From NCBI RefSeq assembly GCF_021271205.1, contig NZ_JAIWKS010000016.1, forward strand, positions 35,602 to 99,601: a stretch of DNA of 64,000 nucleotides, given 5' to 3'. The notes under the pieces were generated by a model. That model made no database searches. It was not told where the DNA came from and saw only the letters and a list, made by a program, of their open reading frames with translations. Positions 15,733 to 25,060 of the stretch are shown in pieces (positions within the stretch are counted from its first letter, which is position 1; each line of letters starts with the position of its first letter). Source of the DNA: Pseudomonas uvaldensis. GTDB lineage: Bacteria > Pseudomonadota > Gammaproteobacteria > Pseudomonadales > Pseudomonadaceae. A program made the translations under genes and the position numbers.

Positions 15733-18297
15733 TCAGTTGAAGACGATTTCGTCGTTCTCTACTGTGCCAGTCACGGTTTCACCGGGCATGAAGCGCCCGG
15801 ACAAAATCAACTGAGCCAACGGGTTCTCGATCCAGCGTTGAATCGCACGCTTGAGCGGTCTTGCGCCATACACCGGGTCGTAACCCACGGCAATCAGCTT
15901 GTCCAAGGCTTCGTCGCTCAATTGCAACTTCAGCTCGCGCTCGGTGAGGCGGCTGCGCAGACGGCCCAACTGGATTTCGGTGATGCCGGCGATCTGATCA
16001 CGGGCCAGCGGTTCGAAGATCACCACTTCGTCGACCCGGTTGATGAATTCCGGGCGGAAGTGCGTGGAGATCGCGTCCATCACCGCGGCACGCTGCGCCT
16101 CGCGATCTCCCACCAGCTCCTGGATCTGGGCCGAGCCCAGGTTGGAGGTCATCACGATCACGGTATTGCGGAAGTCAACCGTACGCCCGTGACTGTCGGT
16201 CAGGCGTCCGTCTTCCAGCACCTGCAACAGGATGTTGAATACATCCGGATGCGCCTTCTCGACCTCATCGAGCAGGATCACCGAGTACGGTTTACGCCGC
16301 ACGGCCTCAGTCAGGTAGCCGCCCTCTTCATAACCGACGTAGCCCGGTGGGGCACCGATCAGCCGCGCCACGGAATGCTTCTCCATGAACTCGGACATGT
16401 CGATGCGCACCATGGCTTCTTCGGTGTCGAAGAGGAATTCGGCCAGCGCTTTGCACAATTCGGTTTTACCGACACCGGTCGGGCCGAGGAACATGAACGA
16501 ACCGCTTGGACGGTTAGGGTCCGAAAGCCCCGCACGGGACCGACGCACGGCATTGGACACGGCCACGACGGCTTCTTCCTGACCGATCACACGCTGGTGC
16601 AGCAGGGTTTCCATCTTCAGCAGTTTGTCGCGCTCGCCTTCGAGCATTTTCGACACCGGAATGCCCGTCCACTTGGACACCACTTCGGCAATTTCTTCCT
16701 CGGTCACCTTGCTGCGCAGCAACTGGTTTTCACTCTTGCCGTGCTGATCGACCATTTGCAGGCTGCGCTCCAGGTCCGGGATCACCCCGTACTGCAGCTC
16801 GGCCATGCGGTTGAGGTCGCCTTTACGACGAGCCGCCTCCAATTCCTGGCGCGATTGCTCGATCTTCTGCTGAATCTGCGCAGAACCCTGGACTTCGGCT
16901 TTTTCCGAGTTCCAGACTTCCTCCAGATCGGAATATTCGCGCTCGTGACGGACGATCTCTTCCTGCAGTTTCTCCAGACGCTTCTTCGCCGCTTCGTCGC
17001 TTTCTTTCTTCAAGGCCTGGGATTCGACCTTGAGCTGAATCAGGCGCCGCTCCAAGCGATCCAGCACCTCCGGCTTGGAGTCGATCTCCATGCGGATACG
17101 GCTGGCCGCCTCATCGATCAGGTCGATGGCCTTGTCCGGCAACTGGCGGTCGGTGATGTAACGATGGCTGAGCTTGGCCGCAGCGATAATCGCGCCATCG
17201 GTGATCGCCACCTTATGATGCACCTCATAGCGCTCCTTCAGGCCGCGCAGGATGGCGATGGTATCTTCCTCGCTCGGCTCGTCCACCAGCACTTTCTGGA
17301 AGCGCCGTTCAAGGGCCGCGTCCTTCTCGATGTATTGGCGGTACTCGTTGAGGGTGGTCGCGCCGACGCAATGCAACTCACCACGGGCCAGCGCGGGCTT
17401 GAGCATGTTGCCGGCATCCATCGAACCTTCGCCCTTGCCGGCACCGACCATGGTGTGCAGTTCGTCGATGAACAGGATGATCTGCCCTTCCTGCTTGGAC
17501 AGCTCGTTGAGCAGGGCCTTGAGCCGTTCTTCGAACTCGCCACGGTACTTGGCACCGGCAATCAGCGCCCCCATGTCCAGGGACAACAGGCGCTTGCCCT
17601 TGAGGCCGTCCGGCACCTCACCGTTGATGATGCGCTGGGCCAGGCCTTCGGCGATGGCGGTCTTGCCGACGCCGGGTTCACCGATCAGCACCGGGTTGTT
17701 CTTGGTGCGACGCTGCAACACCTGGACCGTACGGCGGATTTCGTCGTCGCGGCCGATGACCGGGTCAAGCTTGCCCTCCTCGGCGCGCTTGGTCAGATCG
17801 ACGGTGTATTTGTCCAGCGCCTGTCGGGACTCCTCGTGGTTGGCGTCGTTTACCGCTTCGCCGCCACGCAGGTTGTTGATGGCATTTTCCAGGGCTTTCT
17901 TGCTCACACCCTGGCCAAGCAACAATTTGCCGAGCTTGCTGTTCTCGTCCATGGCGGCGAGCAGCACCAGTTCGCTGGAAATGAACTGATCGCCCTTCTG
18001 TTGGGCCAGACGGTCGGCCTGGTTGAGCAGCCGCGCCAGATCCTGGGACATATTCACGTCGCCGGTGGGGTTCTGGATCTTGGGCAAGTGGTCGAGTTCT
18101 TTCGCCAGCTCTTTGCGCAGGCTGTTGACGTCAAAGCCCACCTGCATCAGCAGCGGCTTGATGGAACCGCCCTGTTGTTCGAGCATGGCCTGCATCAGAT
18201 GCGCCGGTTCGATACCGGGATGGTCCATGCCGACAGCCAATGACTGGGCGTCGGACAAGGCCAATTGCAGTTTGCTGGTTAAACGGTCAATACGCAT
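15733..18297 (-). CDS. clpB: ATP-dependent disaggregase ClpB
   Basis: An 854-residue hexameric AAA+ chaperone that, with DnaK, pulls proteins out of aggregates after heat stress. The N-domain covers residues 1-145. Walker A motifs GEPGVGKTA (near 204) and GPTGVGKTE (near 605) mark the two ATPase rings, with the long coiled middle domain at about 400-525 between them. There is no ClpP-binding loop, as expected for ClpB. It follows pgeF on the same strand after 131 bases but has its own sigma-32 type promoter in that gap and a GGAAGG Shine-Dalgarno. Confidence 0.97.
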   Translation of the reverse strand: MRIDRLTSKLQLALSDAQSLAVGMDHPGIEPAHLMQAMLEQQGGSIKPLLMQVGFDVNSLRKELAKELDHLPKIQNPTGDVNMSQDLARLLNQADRLAQQKGDQFISSELVLLAAMDENSKLGKLLLGQGVSKKALENAINNLRGGEAVNDANHEESRQALDKYTVDLTKRAEEGKLDPVIGRDDEIRRTVQVLQRRTKNNPVLIGEPGVGKTAIAEGLAQRIINGEVPDGLKGKRLLSLDMGALIAGAKYRGEFEERLKALLNELSKQEGQIILFIDELHTMVGAGKGEGSMDAGNMLKPALARGELHCVGATTLNEYRQYIEKDAALERRFQKVLVDEPSEEDTIAILRGLKERYEVHHKVAITDGAIIAAAKLSHRYITDRQLPDKAIDLIDEAASRIRMEIDSKPEVLDRLERRLIQLKVESQALKKESDEAAKKRLEKLQEEIVRHEREYSDLEEVWNSEKAEVQGSAQIQQKIEQSRQELEAARRKGDLNRMAELQYGVIPDLERSLQMVDQHGKSENQLLRSKVTEEEIAEVVSKWTGIPVSKMLEGERDKLLKMETLLHQRVIGQEEAVVAVSNAVRRSRAGLSDPNRPSGSFMFLGPTGVGKTELCKALAEFLFDTEEAMVRIDMSEFMEKHSVARLIGAPPGYVGYEEGGYLTEAVRRKPYSVILLDEVEKAHPDVFNILLQVLEDGRLTDSHGRTVDFRNTVIVMTSNLGSAQIQELVGDREAQRAAVMDAISTHFRPEFINRVDEVVIFEPLARDQIAGITEIQLGRLRSRLTERELKLQLSDEALDKLIAVGYDPVYGARPLKRAIQRWIENPLAQLILSGRFMPGETVTGTVENDEIVFN

Positions 18298-18372
18298 AGG
18301 GTCACCTTCCTTTAAAGCAGGCCGGACCTGAAAACCATCCTGAATGAAGAAACCTGCCAGATACCGTTATAG

Positions 18373-18398
18373 ATGTGGTCGATTCTGGAAGTTTCAAG
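18373..18398 (-). promoter_or_regulatory. Sigma-32 heat-shock promoter of clpB
   Basis: CTTGAAA (18392-18398), 13-base spacer and CCACAT (18373-18378) on the minus strand, close to the CTTGAAA-N13/14-CCCCAT heat-shock consensus. It lies in the pgeF-clpB gap. Confidence 0.75.
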
Positions 18399-18428
18399 CA
18401 ACGCGCTATTGATGTAGATCAGCAGAGT

Positions 18429-19154
18429 CTAGCGTTCGATCCAGACCAGGGAGGCGAAGCGACCGGTGCGCGGATTGCGACGGTAGGAAAAGAAACGCGG
18501 GTCGTTCACGGTGCACAGCCCGCCGCCGTAGACCGCCGTGACGCCCCGAGCTTTCAGCCGCAGACGTGCCAGCTCATAGATATCAGCCAGGAACTTGCCG
18601 GCATTGGGACTGGGTACGAAGGCTTTTGCGGCCTCGGGCAGTGCGGCGGTGAAAACTTCTCGCACCTCGGGCCCGACCTCGAAGGCTTGCGGGCCAATGG
18701 CCGGACCGAGCCAGGCCAGCACTTCACCCGGAGAAACTTCAAGGCTATCGAGCGTGGCTTCCAGTACGCCGTTCGCCAGCCCGCGCCAGCCAGCATGGGC
18801 CGCCGCGACGCGGGTGCCGGCACGGTTGCAGAAGAGCACGGGCAGGCAGTCCGCAGTCATCGCTGTGCAGGCGATACCCGGCGTAGCGGTCCAACTGGCG
18901 TCAGCGATAAGCACCTGCGCCGGATCAGCCTCGACCACATTGATTCCATGAACCTGCTGCAACCAGGCCGGGCGAATGGCGAATCGGTCGGTGAGACGAC
19001 GACGGTTCTCGGCAACGGCCAGCGGGTCGTCGTCCACATGGTTGCCAAGGTTGAGGCTGTCGAACGGCGCCAGACTGACGCCGCCCCCGCGGGTAGTGAC
19101 GCAGGCCTTTACCCGGGTCGGCGCAGGCCAGTCGGGTATCAGCCAGTCACTCAT
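18429..19154 (-). CDS. pgeF: Multicopper-oxidase-like PgeF/YfiH, peptidoglycan editing factor
   Basis: A 241-residue cytoplasmic zinc protein of the YfiH (DUF152) family. The metal ligands are in FDSLNLGNHV, TADCLPVLF and AAAHAGWRGL, the usual His-Cys-His set. E. coli YfiH removes wrongly built muropeptide precursors (L-Ser for L-Ala), hence the name; homologues were also called polyphenol oxidase and purine nucleoside phosphorylase. Its ATG overlaps the rluD stop by four bases (ATGA), so the two are coupled. A start upstream of clpB makes rluD-pgeF-clpB a possible read-through unit. Confidence 0.88.
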   Translation of the reverse strand: MSDWLIPDWPAPTRVKACVTTRGGGVSLAPFDSLNLGNHVDDDPLAVAENRRRLTDRFAIRPAWLQQVHGINVVEADPAQVLIADASWTATPGIACTAMTADCLPVLFCNRAGTRVAAAHAGWRGLANGVLEATLDSLEVSPGEVLAWLGPAIGPQAFEVGPEVREVFTAALPEAAKAFVPSPNAGKFLADIYELARLRLKARGVTAVYGGGLCTVNDPRFFSYRRNPRTGRFASLVWIER

Positions 19155-20113
19155 CCGACGAACGCCTCGCGATCCTGCTTGAGCAGCGTCAGCAGCCAGA
19201 CGAAGTCATCCGGCAGCGGCGACTCCCAGCTCATGCGCTTGCCGGTGGTCGGATGGTCCAGCTCCAGGAAGCGTGCATGCAGCGCCTGGCGCGGGAAATT
19301 CTTCAGGGATTCAACCATCGTCACGCTGGCCGCCGGCGGGATGCGGAAACGACCGCCATAGGCTGGGTCGCCCACCAGCGGGAAATTGATGTGGGCCATG
19401 TGCACGCGGATCTGGTGGGTACGACCGGTTTCCAGCTTGACCCGCACATGGGTGTGGGAGCGGAAGCGTTCCAGCACGCGATAATGGCTGACCGCCGGCT
19501 TGCCGCCTTCCATCACCGCCATGCGCTGGCGTTGCTGGCCATGACGACCGATGGGGGCATTGATCTTGCCACCCGCGGTGACCACGCCGATCACGATGCA
19601 TTCATAGATACGACTGACGCTGCGACTTTGCAGCTGCGCGACCAGCTGTGTCTGCGCCTGGATGGTCTTGGCCACCACCATGAGGCCGGTGGTGTCCTTG
19701 TCCAGACGATGAACGATGCCGGCGCGCGGGACATTGATGATGTCCGGTACGTGATGCAGCAAGGCATTGAGCAGGGTGCCATCGGCATGGCCCGCCGCCG
19801 GGTGCACCACCAGGCCCGCCGGCTTGTTGATCACCAGGATATCGTCGTCTTCATAGACGATGTCCAGGGCAATGTCCTGCGCGACCCATTCACCCTGGGC
19901 CTCCTGCTCGGCGGTCAGTTCGAGGACGGCGCCGCCATGGACGATGTCGCGCGGGCGCACGACCGCCCCATCCACTGTCAGGCGGCCGTCCTTGATCCAG
20001 GCGGAAAGGCGCGAGCGCGAATGCTCGGCAAAGAGTTGGGCGGCGACTTGATCGAGGCGTTGGCCGCCCAATTCGGACGGCACCTCTGCGCGAAGTTCTA
20101 TTTTATCGGACAT
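19151..20113 (-). CDS. rluD: 23S rRNA pseudouridine synthase RluD
   Basis: A 320-residue enzyme that makes pseudouridines in helix 69 of 23S rRNA (positions 1911, 1915, 1917 by E. coli numbering). An S4 RNA-binding domain covers about residues 10-70 (GQRLDQVAAQLF...RSRLSAWIKDGRL). The catalytic Asp is in HRLDKDTTGL near residue 139. I start at ATG 20113 because the family begins MSDKIELRAEVPSE; a longer form would add seven residues. It is divergent from bamD with 151 bases between starts. Confidence 0.95.
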   Translation of the reverse strand: MSDKIELRAEVPSELGGQRLDQVAAQLFAEHSRSRLSAWIKDGRLTVDGAVVRPRDIVHGGAVLELTAEQEAQGEWVAQDIALDIVYEDDDILVINKPAGLVVHPAAGHADGTLLNALLHHVPDIINVPRAGIVHRLDKDTTGLMVVAKTIQAQTQLVAQLQSRSVSRIYECIVIGVVTAGGKINAPIGRHGQQRQRMAVMEGGKPAVSHYRVLERFRSHTHVRVKLETGRTHQIRVHMAHINFPLVGDPAYGGRFRIPPAASVTMVESLKNFPRQALHARFLELDHPTTGKRMSWESPLPDDFVWLLTLLKQDREAFVG

Positions 20114-20264
20114 GCTCGGACTGGGCGTCGGCACAGCCTTTGGTTTCGGCTGCGCGCTTGTGGTTAAATACGGCGTCTTTTGCCCCGAGGCTTTTCAACG
20201 GGGCGCTCATCATAACAGGACGGCCCCGCCCAAGACAGCGGCCGTCATAGGGACGCAAGCCGCC

Positions 20265-21281
20265 ATGCAAGTGAAACACCTGCTGCTGATCGCCATCCTC
20301 GCATTGACTGCTGCTTGCTCGTCGAAGGAAGTCGTAGACGAAAACCTGAGCGAAGTCGAACTGTACCAACAGGCGCAGAACGACCTGGACAACAACAGCT
20401 ACACCAGCGCCACCGCCAAGCTCAAGGCCCTGGAGTCGCGGTATCCGTTCGGTCGCTACGCCGATCAGGCCCAGCTGGAGCTGATTTACGCCAATTACAA
20501 GAACGCCGAGCCGGAAGCTGCGAAATCCGCCGCCGAGCGCTTCATTCGTCTGCACCCGCAGCACCCGAACGTCGATTACGCTTACTACCTCAAGGGCCTG
20601 ACCTCCTTCGACCAGGACGTCGGCCTGCTGGCACGCTTCCTGCCGCTGGACATGACCAAGCGTGACCCGGGCGCCGCGCGCGACTCCTACAACGAGTTCG
20701 CCCAGCTGACCAGCCGCTTCCCCAACAGCCGCTACTCGCCGGATGCCAAGCAGCGCATGATCTACCTGCGCAACCTGCTGGCCTCCTACGAAATCCACGT
20801 GGCCGACTACTACCTGACCCGTCAGGCCTATGTCGCCGCCGCCAACCGTGGCCGCTACGTGGTGGAAAACTTCCAGGAAACCCCATCGGTCGGCGACGGC
20901 CTGGCGGTGATGACCGAAGCCTACCAGCGCCTGCACCTGGACGACCTGGCGGCCTCCAGCCTGGAGACCCTCAAGCTGAACTACCCCGATCACCCCTCCC
21001 TGGTCGATGGCCAGTTCACCCCACGGGTCGACGAAGCCGACAACCGGTCGTGGCTGAGCAAGGCGACCCTGGGCCTGATCGAATCCCGTCCACCTCTGCC
21101 GCCGGGCGAAACCCGCGCCAACCAGGACGTGCAGCGCCAGTTCCAGGACGCCAAGGAAGCCATCCCGAACGAACTCAAGCCCAAGGACGAGAATGGCGAT
21201 GTGATCGAGGAGGAAGCGCCCGAGCAGGAGTCCGGCGACCGCTCCTGGTTCAGTTACATGACCTTTGGCCTGTTCGACTGA
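20265..21281 (+). CDS. bamD: Outer-membrane assembly lipoprotein BamD
   Basis: A 338-residue lipoprotein of the BAM complex that inserts beta-barrel proteins into the outer membrane. The signal peptide ends in the lipobox LTAAC, with Cys18 as the lipid site. TPR repeats run from about residue 30 to 245. A C-terminal extension of some 70 residues is acidic (VIEEEAPEQESGDRSW), longer than in E. coli BamD as usual in Pseudomonas. I start at ATG 20265, the only start that gives a proper signal peptide. A strong terminator follows. Confidence 0.95.
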   Translation: MQVKHLLLIAILALTAACSSKEVVDENLSEVELYQQAQNDLDNNSYTSATAKLKALESRYPFGRYADQAQLELIYANYKNAEPEAAKSAAERFIRLHPQHPNVDYAYYLKGLTSFDQDVGLLARFLPLDMTKRDPGAARDSYNEFAQLTSRFPNSRYSPDAKQRMIYLRNLLASYEIHVADYYLTRQAYVAAANRGRYVVENFQETPSVGDGLAVMTEAYQRLHLDDLAASSLETLKLNYPDHPSLVDGQFTPRVDEADNRSWLSKATLGLIESRPPLPPGETRANQDVQRQFQDAKEAIPNELKPKDENGDVIEEEAPEQESGDRSWFSYMTFGLFD

Positions 21282-21297
21282 AGCCAAGGCATGCATC

Positions 21298-21326
21298 AAA
21301 AGGGAGACCCGGCGGTCTCCCTTTTT
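21298..21326 (+). terminator. Terminator of bamD
   Basis: AAGGGAGACC-CGGC-GGTCTCCCTT hairpin followed by five T residues, 17 bases after the stop. Confidence 0.92.
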
Positions 21327-21406
21327 CATGCCTGCCTTTTATTGCGCTGTGCGCCGTTCCGGTCCTTGGCTAAACTGCCGCATCATCAGCCGAAAAGCCG
21401 CCCATC

Positions 21407-21640
21407 ATGCTTCGTTTACTGTTCTGGATCGCCTTGATTGCCGCCGCGATATGGTTCTGGCGCAAATTAAAGGCCGCCTCCTCCGCACCGAACGCCCCTC
21501 GGGAGCAAGACGCACCGCCCATGGTTCGTTGCGCCCATTGCGGCGTACACCTGCCCCGTGACCGTGCGCTGGCGCTCGAGCAACAGTGGTATTGCAGCCA
21601 GGCTCACCTCGAGCAAGGCCCGGGCCCTCGTGATCGCTGA
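21407..21640 (+). CDS. PP0621-type small zinc-ribbon membrane protein
   Basis: A 77-residue protein with an N-terminal membrane helix (LLFWIALIAAAIWFW) and a C-terminal motif CAHCGVHLPRD...YCSQAHL, a likely Cys/His metal site. It matches the PP0621 family found upstream of pilS in Pseudomonas. Its last 11 bases overlap the proposed GTG start of pilS, so the two are probably translated together. Function unknown; the link to pilus regulation is only from position. Confidence 0.75.
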   Translation: MLRLLFWIALIAAAIWFWRKLKAASSAPNAPREQDAPPMVRCAHCGVHLPRDRALALEQQWYCSQAHLEQGPGPRDR

Positions 21641-23219
21641 GGCTTCGAGCCCTCGCGTCAAGCAGACGCAGCGCCTGCTGCGCCTGTATCACCTGTACCG
21701 CCTGAGCATCGGCATCACCCTCGTACTGTTGATCTCCAGCAACATGGACAACCGTCTGCTGGAGTACGCCAACGACGACCTGCTACGAAGCGGTAGCTGG
21801 TTATACCTGGTACTCAACATCCTGCTGGTGGTGTTTCTGGAAAATACCCGCCGCCCAGCACGGCTGTTCGGCCTGGCTCTGACCGACGTATTGCTGCTGT
21901 CGTGGCTGTTCTTCGCCGCGGGCGGTGCCCCTAGCGCCATCGGCAACCTGCTCATCGTCTCGGTAGCCATCGGCAACACCCTGCTGCGAGACCGAATCGG
22001 CCTGTTGATCGCGGCCGTCGCCACCCTCGGCATCGTCAGCTCGACCTTCTTCCTGGGTCTCAGCGACTCGAACCGACCCAGCAGCTATCTGCAGGCCGGC
22101 ACCCTTGGGGCCTTGTGCTTTGCCGCCGCCCTGTTAGTGCAGGGCCTGACCCGGCGCCTGGAGGCCAGCGAAACACTGGCCGAACAGCGGGCCAGCGAGG
22201 TGATCGGACTCGAAGCGCTCAACGCGTTAATCCTGCAGCGCATGCGCACCGGGATCCTGGTCCTCGACCGGCAGCGACGGGTGCAGTTGGCCAACGAAAG
22301 CGCACTGAACCTGCTGGGCATGCACGACCTGGTCGGCCAGCCGATCGATGATTACTCCAGCGATCTGGTCGAGTGCCTGACCTTGTGGCAGAACAACCCC
22401 AGCCTGCGTCCACCAAGCCTGACCATCGCCGGCACGGGCCTGACCCTGCAACCGAGCTTCATCGCCCTGGGGCACAATGAACAGCACCAGATCCTGGTCT
22501 TTCTCGAAGACCTGGCCCAAGTGGCCCAACACGCCCAGCAGCTTAAACTCGCCTCCCTGGGACGTCTTACAGCCGGTATCGCCCATGAAATCCGCAACCC
22601 CTTGGGGGCGATCAGCCACGCGGCACAATTGCTGCGCGAATCCGAGGAACTGAACGACGCGGATCGGCGTCTGACGCAGATTATTCAAGATCACTCCCAA
22701 CGAATGAACCGCGTCATTGAAAATGTCCTGCAGCTGTCCCGCCGCCAGCAAACCACTCCCCAGCGCCTGGACCTGCGAGCCTGGCTCGGCCAATTCGTCC
22801 GGCAGGCCCGCGAAAACGCGACCGGGCACCAGCAGTTGCACCTGAGCATCGATCCGGGCGACTACGCCACGCTCATGGACCCCGATCAGTTGACCCAAGT
22901 GTTGGACAACCTCCTGCGCAACGCCTGGCGCCACAGTGCGCAGGTCCATGAGCAAGCCGAGGCCTGGCTGAAGCTCTTCATCGATCCCCACAGCCATCTG
23001 CCCACGCTGGACATCATCGACAACGGCCCCGGCGTGACACCGGACCAGCAGGCACACCTGTTCGAGCCTTTTTTCACCACCAGCAGCCAGGGCACCGGCC
23101 TTGGTCTCTATCTGTCCCGTGAGCTGTGCGAAAGCAACCAGGCCCGCCTAGACTTCAAACCACGCCAAGGCGGCGGCTGCTTTCGCATCACCTTTGCTCA
23201 CGGACGGAAACAGATTTGA
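21630..23219 (+). CDS. pilS: Sensor histidine kinase PilS
   Basis: A 529-residue polar membrane kinase that senses pilin in the inner membrane and controls pilA through PilR. Six hydrophobic segments fill about residues 15-190. A PAS-like domain follows (LILQRMRTGILVLDRQRRVQ). The H-box AHEIRNPLG has His near 318, the N-box is LLRNAWRHS, and G-boxes are DNGPGV and GTGLGLYL. I propose GTG 21630 as start, preceded by GAGCAAGG, because the family begins shortly before RLLRLYHLYRL; the ATG at 21558 would overlap the upstream gene by 83 bases. Confidence 0.9.
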   Translation: MIAEASSPRVKQTQRLLRLYHLYRLSIGITLVLLISSNMDNRLLEYANDDLLRSGSWLYLVLNILLVVFLENTRRPARLFGLALTDVLLLSWLFFAAGGAPSAIGNLLIVSVAIGNTLLRDRIGLLIAAVATLGIVSSTFFLGLSDSNRPSSYLQAGTLGALCFAAALLVQGLTRRLEASETLAEQRASEVIGLEALNALILQRMRTGILVLDRQRRVQLANESALNLLGMHDLVGQPIDDYSSDLVECLTLWQNNPSLRPPSLTIAGTGLTLQPSFIALGHNEQHQILVFLEDLAQVAQHAQQLKLASLGRLTAGIAHEIRNPLGAISHAAQLLRESEELNDADRRLTQIIQDHSQRMNRVIENVLQLSRRQQTTPQRLDLRAWLGQFVRQARENATGHQQLHLSIDPGDYATLMDPDQLTQVLDNLLRNAWRHSAQVHEQAEAWLKLFIDPHSHLPTLDIIDNGPGVTPDQQAHLFEPFFTTSSQGTGLGLYLSRELCESNQARLDFKPRQGGGCFRITFAHGRKQI

Positions 23220-24562
23220 ATACACGCTCACGGCAACGAATCCTGATCGTCGACGACGAGCCGGACATCCGCGAACTCCTGGACATCACCCTGGGACGGA
23301 TGAAACTCGACACCCGCAGCGCCAAGAACCTTGCCGAAGCCCAGGCCCTGCTGGCCGGCGAAGCGTTCGATCTGTGCCTGACCGACATGCGCCTGCCCGA
23401 CGGCACCGGCCTGGAGCTGGTGCAACACATCCAGCAAAGTTTTCCCCAACTGCCCGTGGCGATGATTACCGCCTACGGCAGTCTGGAAACCGCTATCGAC
23501 GCCCTGAAGGCCGGGGCTTTTGATTTTCTGACCAAGCCGGTCGACCTGGGGCGGCTGCGGGAACTGGTCAGCAGTGCCCTGCGCTTACCGTCGGTCGCCG
23601 TCCCGACCACCACCATCGAGCGTTGCCTGCTGGGCGATTCTCCACCGATGCGCAATGTGCGCAAACAGATCGAGAAACTCGCTCGTAGCCAGGCACCGGT
23701 GTATATCAGCGGGGAATCGGGGTGCGGCAAGGAACTGGTGGCGCGGCTGATCCATGAACAGGGTCCTCGCTCCAACCAGGGATTCGTACCGGTCAACTGT
23801 GGGGCGATTCCGACGGAACTGATGGAAAGCGAGTTTTTCGGCCACCGAAAGGGCAGTTTCAGCGGCGCCATCGAGGACAAGCCCGGCCTGTTCCAGGCCG
23901 CTCACGGCGGGACGCTGTTCCTTGATGAAGTGGCCGACCTGCCCCTGGCGATGCAAGTCAAACTGTTGCGAGCGATTCAGGAAAAGGCCGTGCGCGCCGT
24001 TGGCGGCCAGCAGGAGGAAGTGGTGGATGTACGAATCCTCTGCGCGACTCACAAAGACCTGGGCGCCGAAGTTGCCGCCGGACGCTTCCGCCAGGACCTT
24101 TATTACCGCCTGAACGTTATCGAACTGCGCGTCCCGCCCCTTCGCGAACGCCGCGAAGACATCGAACCACTGGCCAACCACATGCTCCAGCGCCTGGCCG
24201 TCAACACTGGCAATCCCCCCGCCAAGCTTCACCCCCATGCCGTGGCAGCCCTTAAGAACTATCGCTTCCCCGGCAATGTGCGAGAGCTGGAAAACATGCT
24301 CGAACGCGCCTATACGCTCTGCGAACACCAACAGATCGAAGCCGGCGACCTGCGCCTGTCCGAAGGCACCAGCCCCACCGAAGTCGCCAGCCCCGACCTG
24401 ACACGGGTCGACAACCTGGAAGACTACCTGGAAGACGTCGAGCGCAAGCTCATCCTCCAGGCCCTGGAAGAAACCCGCTGGAACCGCACAGCGGCGGCGC
24501 AGCGGTTGAAACTGTCGTTTCGGTCGATGCGGTATCGGTTGAAGAAGTTGGGGTTGGATTGA
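23216..24562 (+). CDS. pilR: Sigma-54 response regulator PilR
   Basis: A 448-residue enhancer-binding activator. The receiver domain has the acidic pair VDDEPD and phospho-acceptor Asp57 in LTDMRLPDG. The AAA+ domain starts with Walker A GESGCGKE near residue 166; its sigma-54 contact loop reads GSFSGA rather than GAFTGA. A Fis-type helix-turn-helix closes the protein (NRTAAAQRLKLSFRSMRYRLKK). The start is a TTG overlapping the pilS TGA (TTGA), so the pair is translationally coupled. Its target pilA is some 18 kb to the left. Confidence 0.93.
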   Translation: MNTRSRQRILIVDDEPDIRELLDITLGRMKLDTRSAKNLAEAQALLAGEAFDLCLTDMRLPDGTGLELVQHIQQSFPQLPVAMITAYGSLETAIDALKAGAFDFLTKPVDLGRLRELVSSALRLPSVAVPTTTIERCLLGDSPPMRNVRKQIEKLARSQAPVYISGESGCGKELVARLIHEQGPRSNQGFVPVNCGAIPTELMESEFFGHRKGSFSGAIEDKPGLFQAAHGGTLFLDEVADLPLAMQVKLLRAIQEKAVRAVGGQQEEVVDVRILCATHKDLGAEVAAGRFRQDLYYRLNVIELRVPPLRERREDIEPLANHMLQRLAVNTGNPPAKLHPHAVAALKNYRFPGNVRELENMLERAYTLCEHQQIEAGDLRLSEGTSPTEVASPDLTRVDNLEDYLEDVERKLILQALEETRWNRTAAAQRLKLSFRSMRYRLKKLGLD

Positions 24563-24631
24563 GAGGTGTCAGAGTCAGCATGACCAATGGCAGGGCTCAC
24601 ATTCCTACCAATCGGTGGTGGCTGTCAGACC

Positions 24632-24659
24632 GTCATCGCGAGCAAGCTCGCTCCCACAA
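24632..24659. repeat. REP element
   Basis: Single copy TCATCGCGAGCAAGCTCGCT... ending in CCCACAA, downstream of pilR. Confidence 0.8.
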
Positions 24660-24682
24660 TGGCTCTGTGTATACCTTTGAGA

Positions 24683-24975
24683 GCCGTGTCGAGCTATAAG
24701 TCGCGCCGCGGCTTTTGATCTTCCGCCCCTTCGGAAGGCTGAGCGCAGGCATTCATCAGGGGGATGGCGCGCAGCGCCGTTCGACGCAGTCGAACCCATC
24801 GAGTGGAGGTCAAGCGCAGCGGACCGGAGCCGATGCCCCCCTGATGAATGCCGGAGCGAAGGAACCCCGAGCCTTGGCGAGGGGCCGTACGCTGGGGCGA
24901 GCCTTTTTGGTTACTTTTGGCTGGGCCGGCATTCCGGGCGTTTGCCAAAAGTGACCCGCTGTAAAAGCAGAACCG
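24683..24975. repeat. Structured intergenic repeat with nested inverted repeats
   Basis: The 547-base space 24563-25109 has no credible gene. Its centre is highly structured. GGCATTCATCAGGGGG (24748-24763) pairs perfectly with its complement at 24838-24853. Inside this 16-bp outer stem lie GGCGC-GCA-GCGCC (24766-24778), TTCGAC-GCA-GTCGAA (24781-24795) and CATCG...CGATG (24798-24836). A second dyad, GGTTACTTTTGGC with GCCAAAAGTGACC, follows at 24909-24956. I recall similar sequences between genes in other Pseudomonas genomes, so I call it a dispersed repeat rather than a gene; short reading frames inside it are rejected. Confidence 0.6.
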
Positions 24976-25033
24976 TAGGCAGCCGCTACCGCAGCAATGG
25001 ATATACACCCGCTTAACAGAATTCCGGACACTG

Positions 25034-25060
25034 CCATCGCCAGCAAGCTTTGCTCCCACA
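25034..25060. repeat. Degenerate REP element
   Basis: CCATCGCCAGCAAGCTTTGC followed by TCCCACA, a diverged REP copy at the thiO side of the intergenic repeat. Confidence 0.7.

Noticed and set aside
15838..18243. 801-residue plus-strand frame opposite clpB
   Set aside because: Exact shadow of clpB; no start signal or protein motif.
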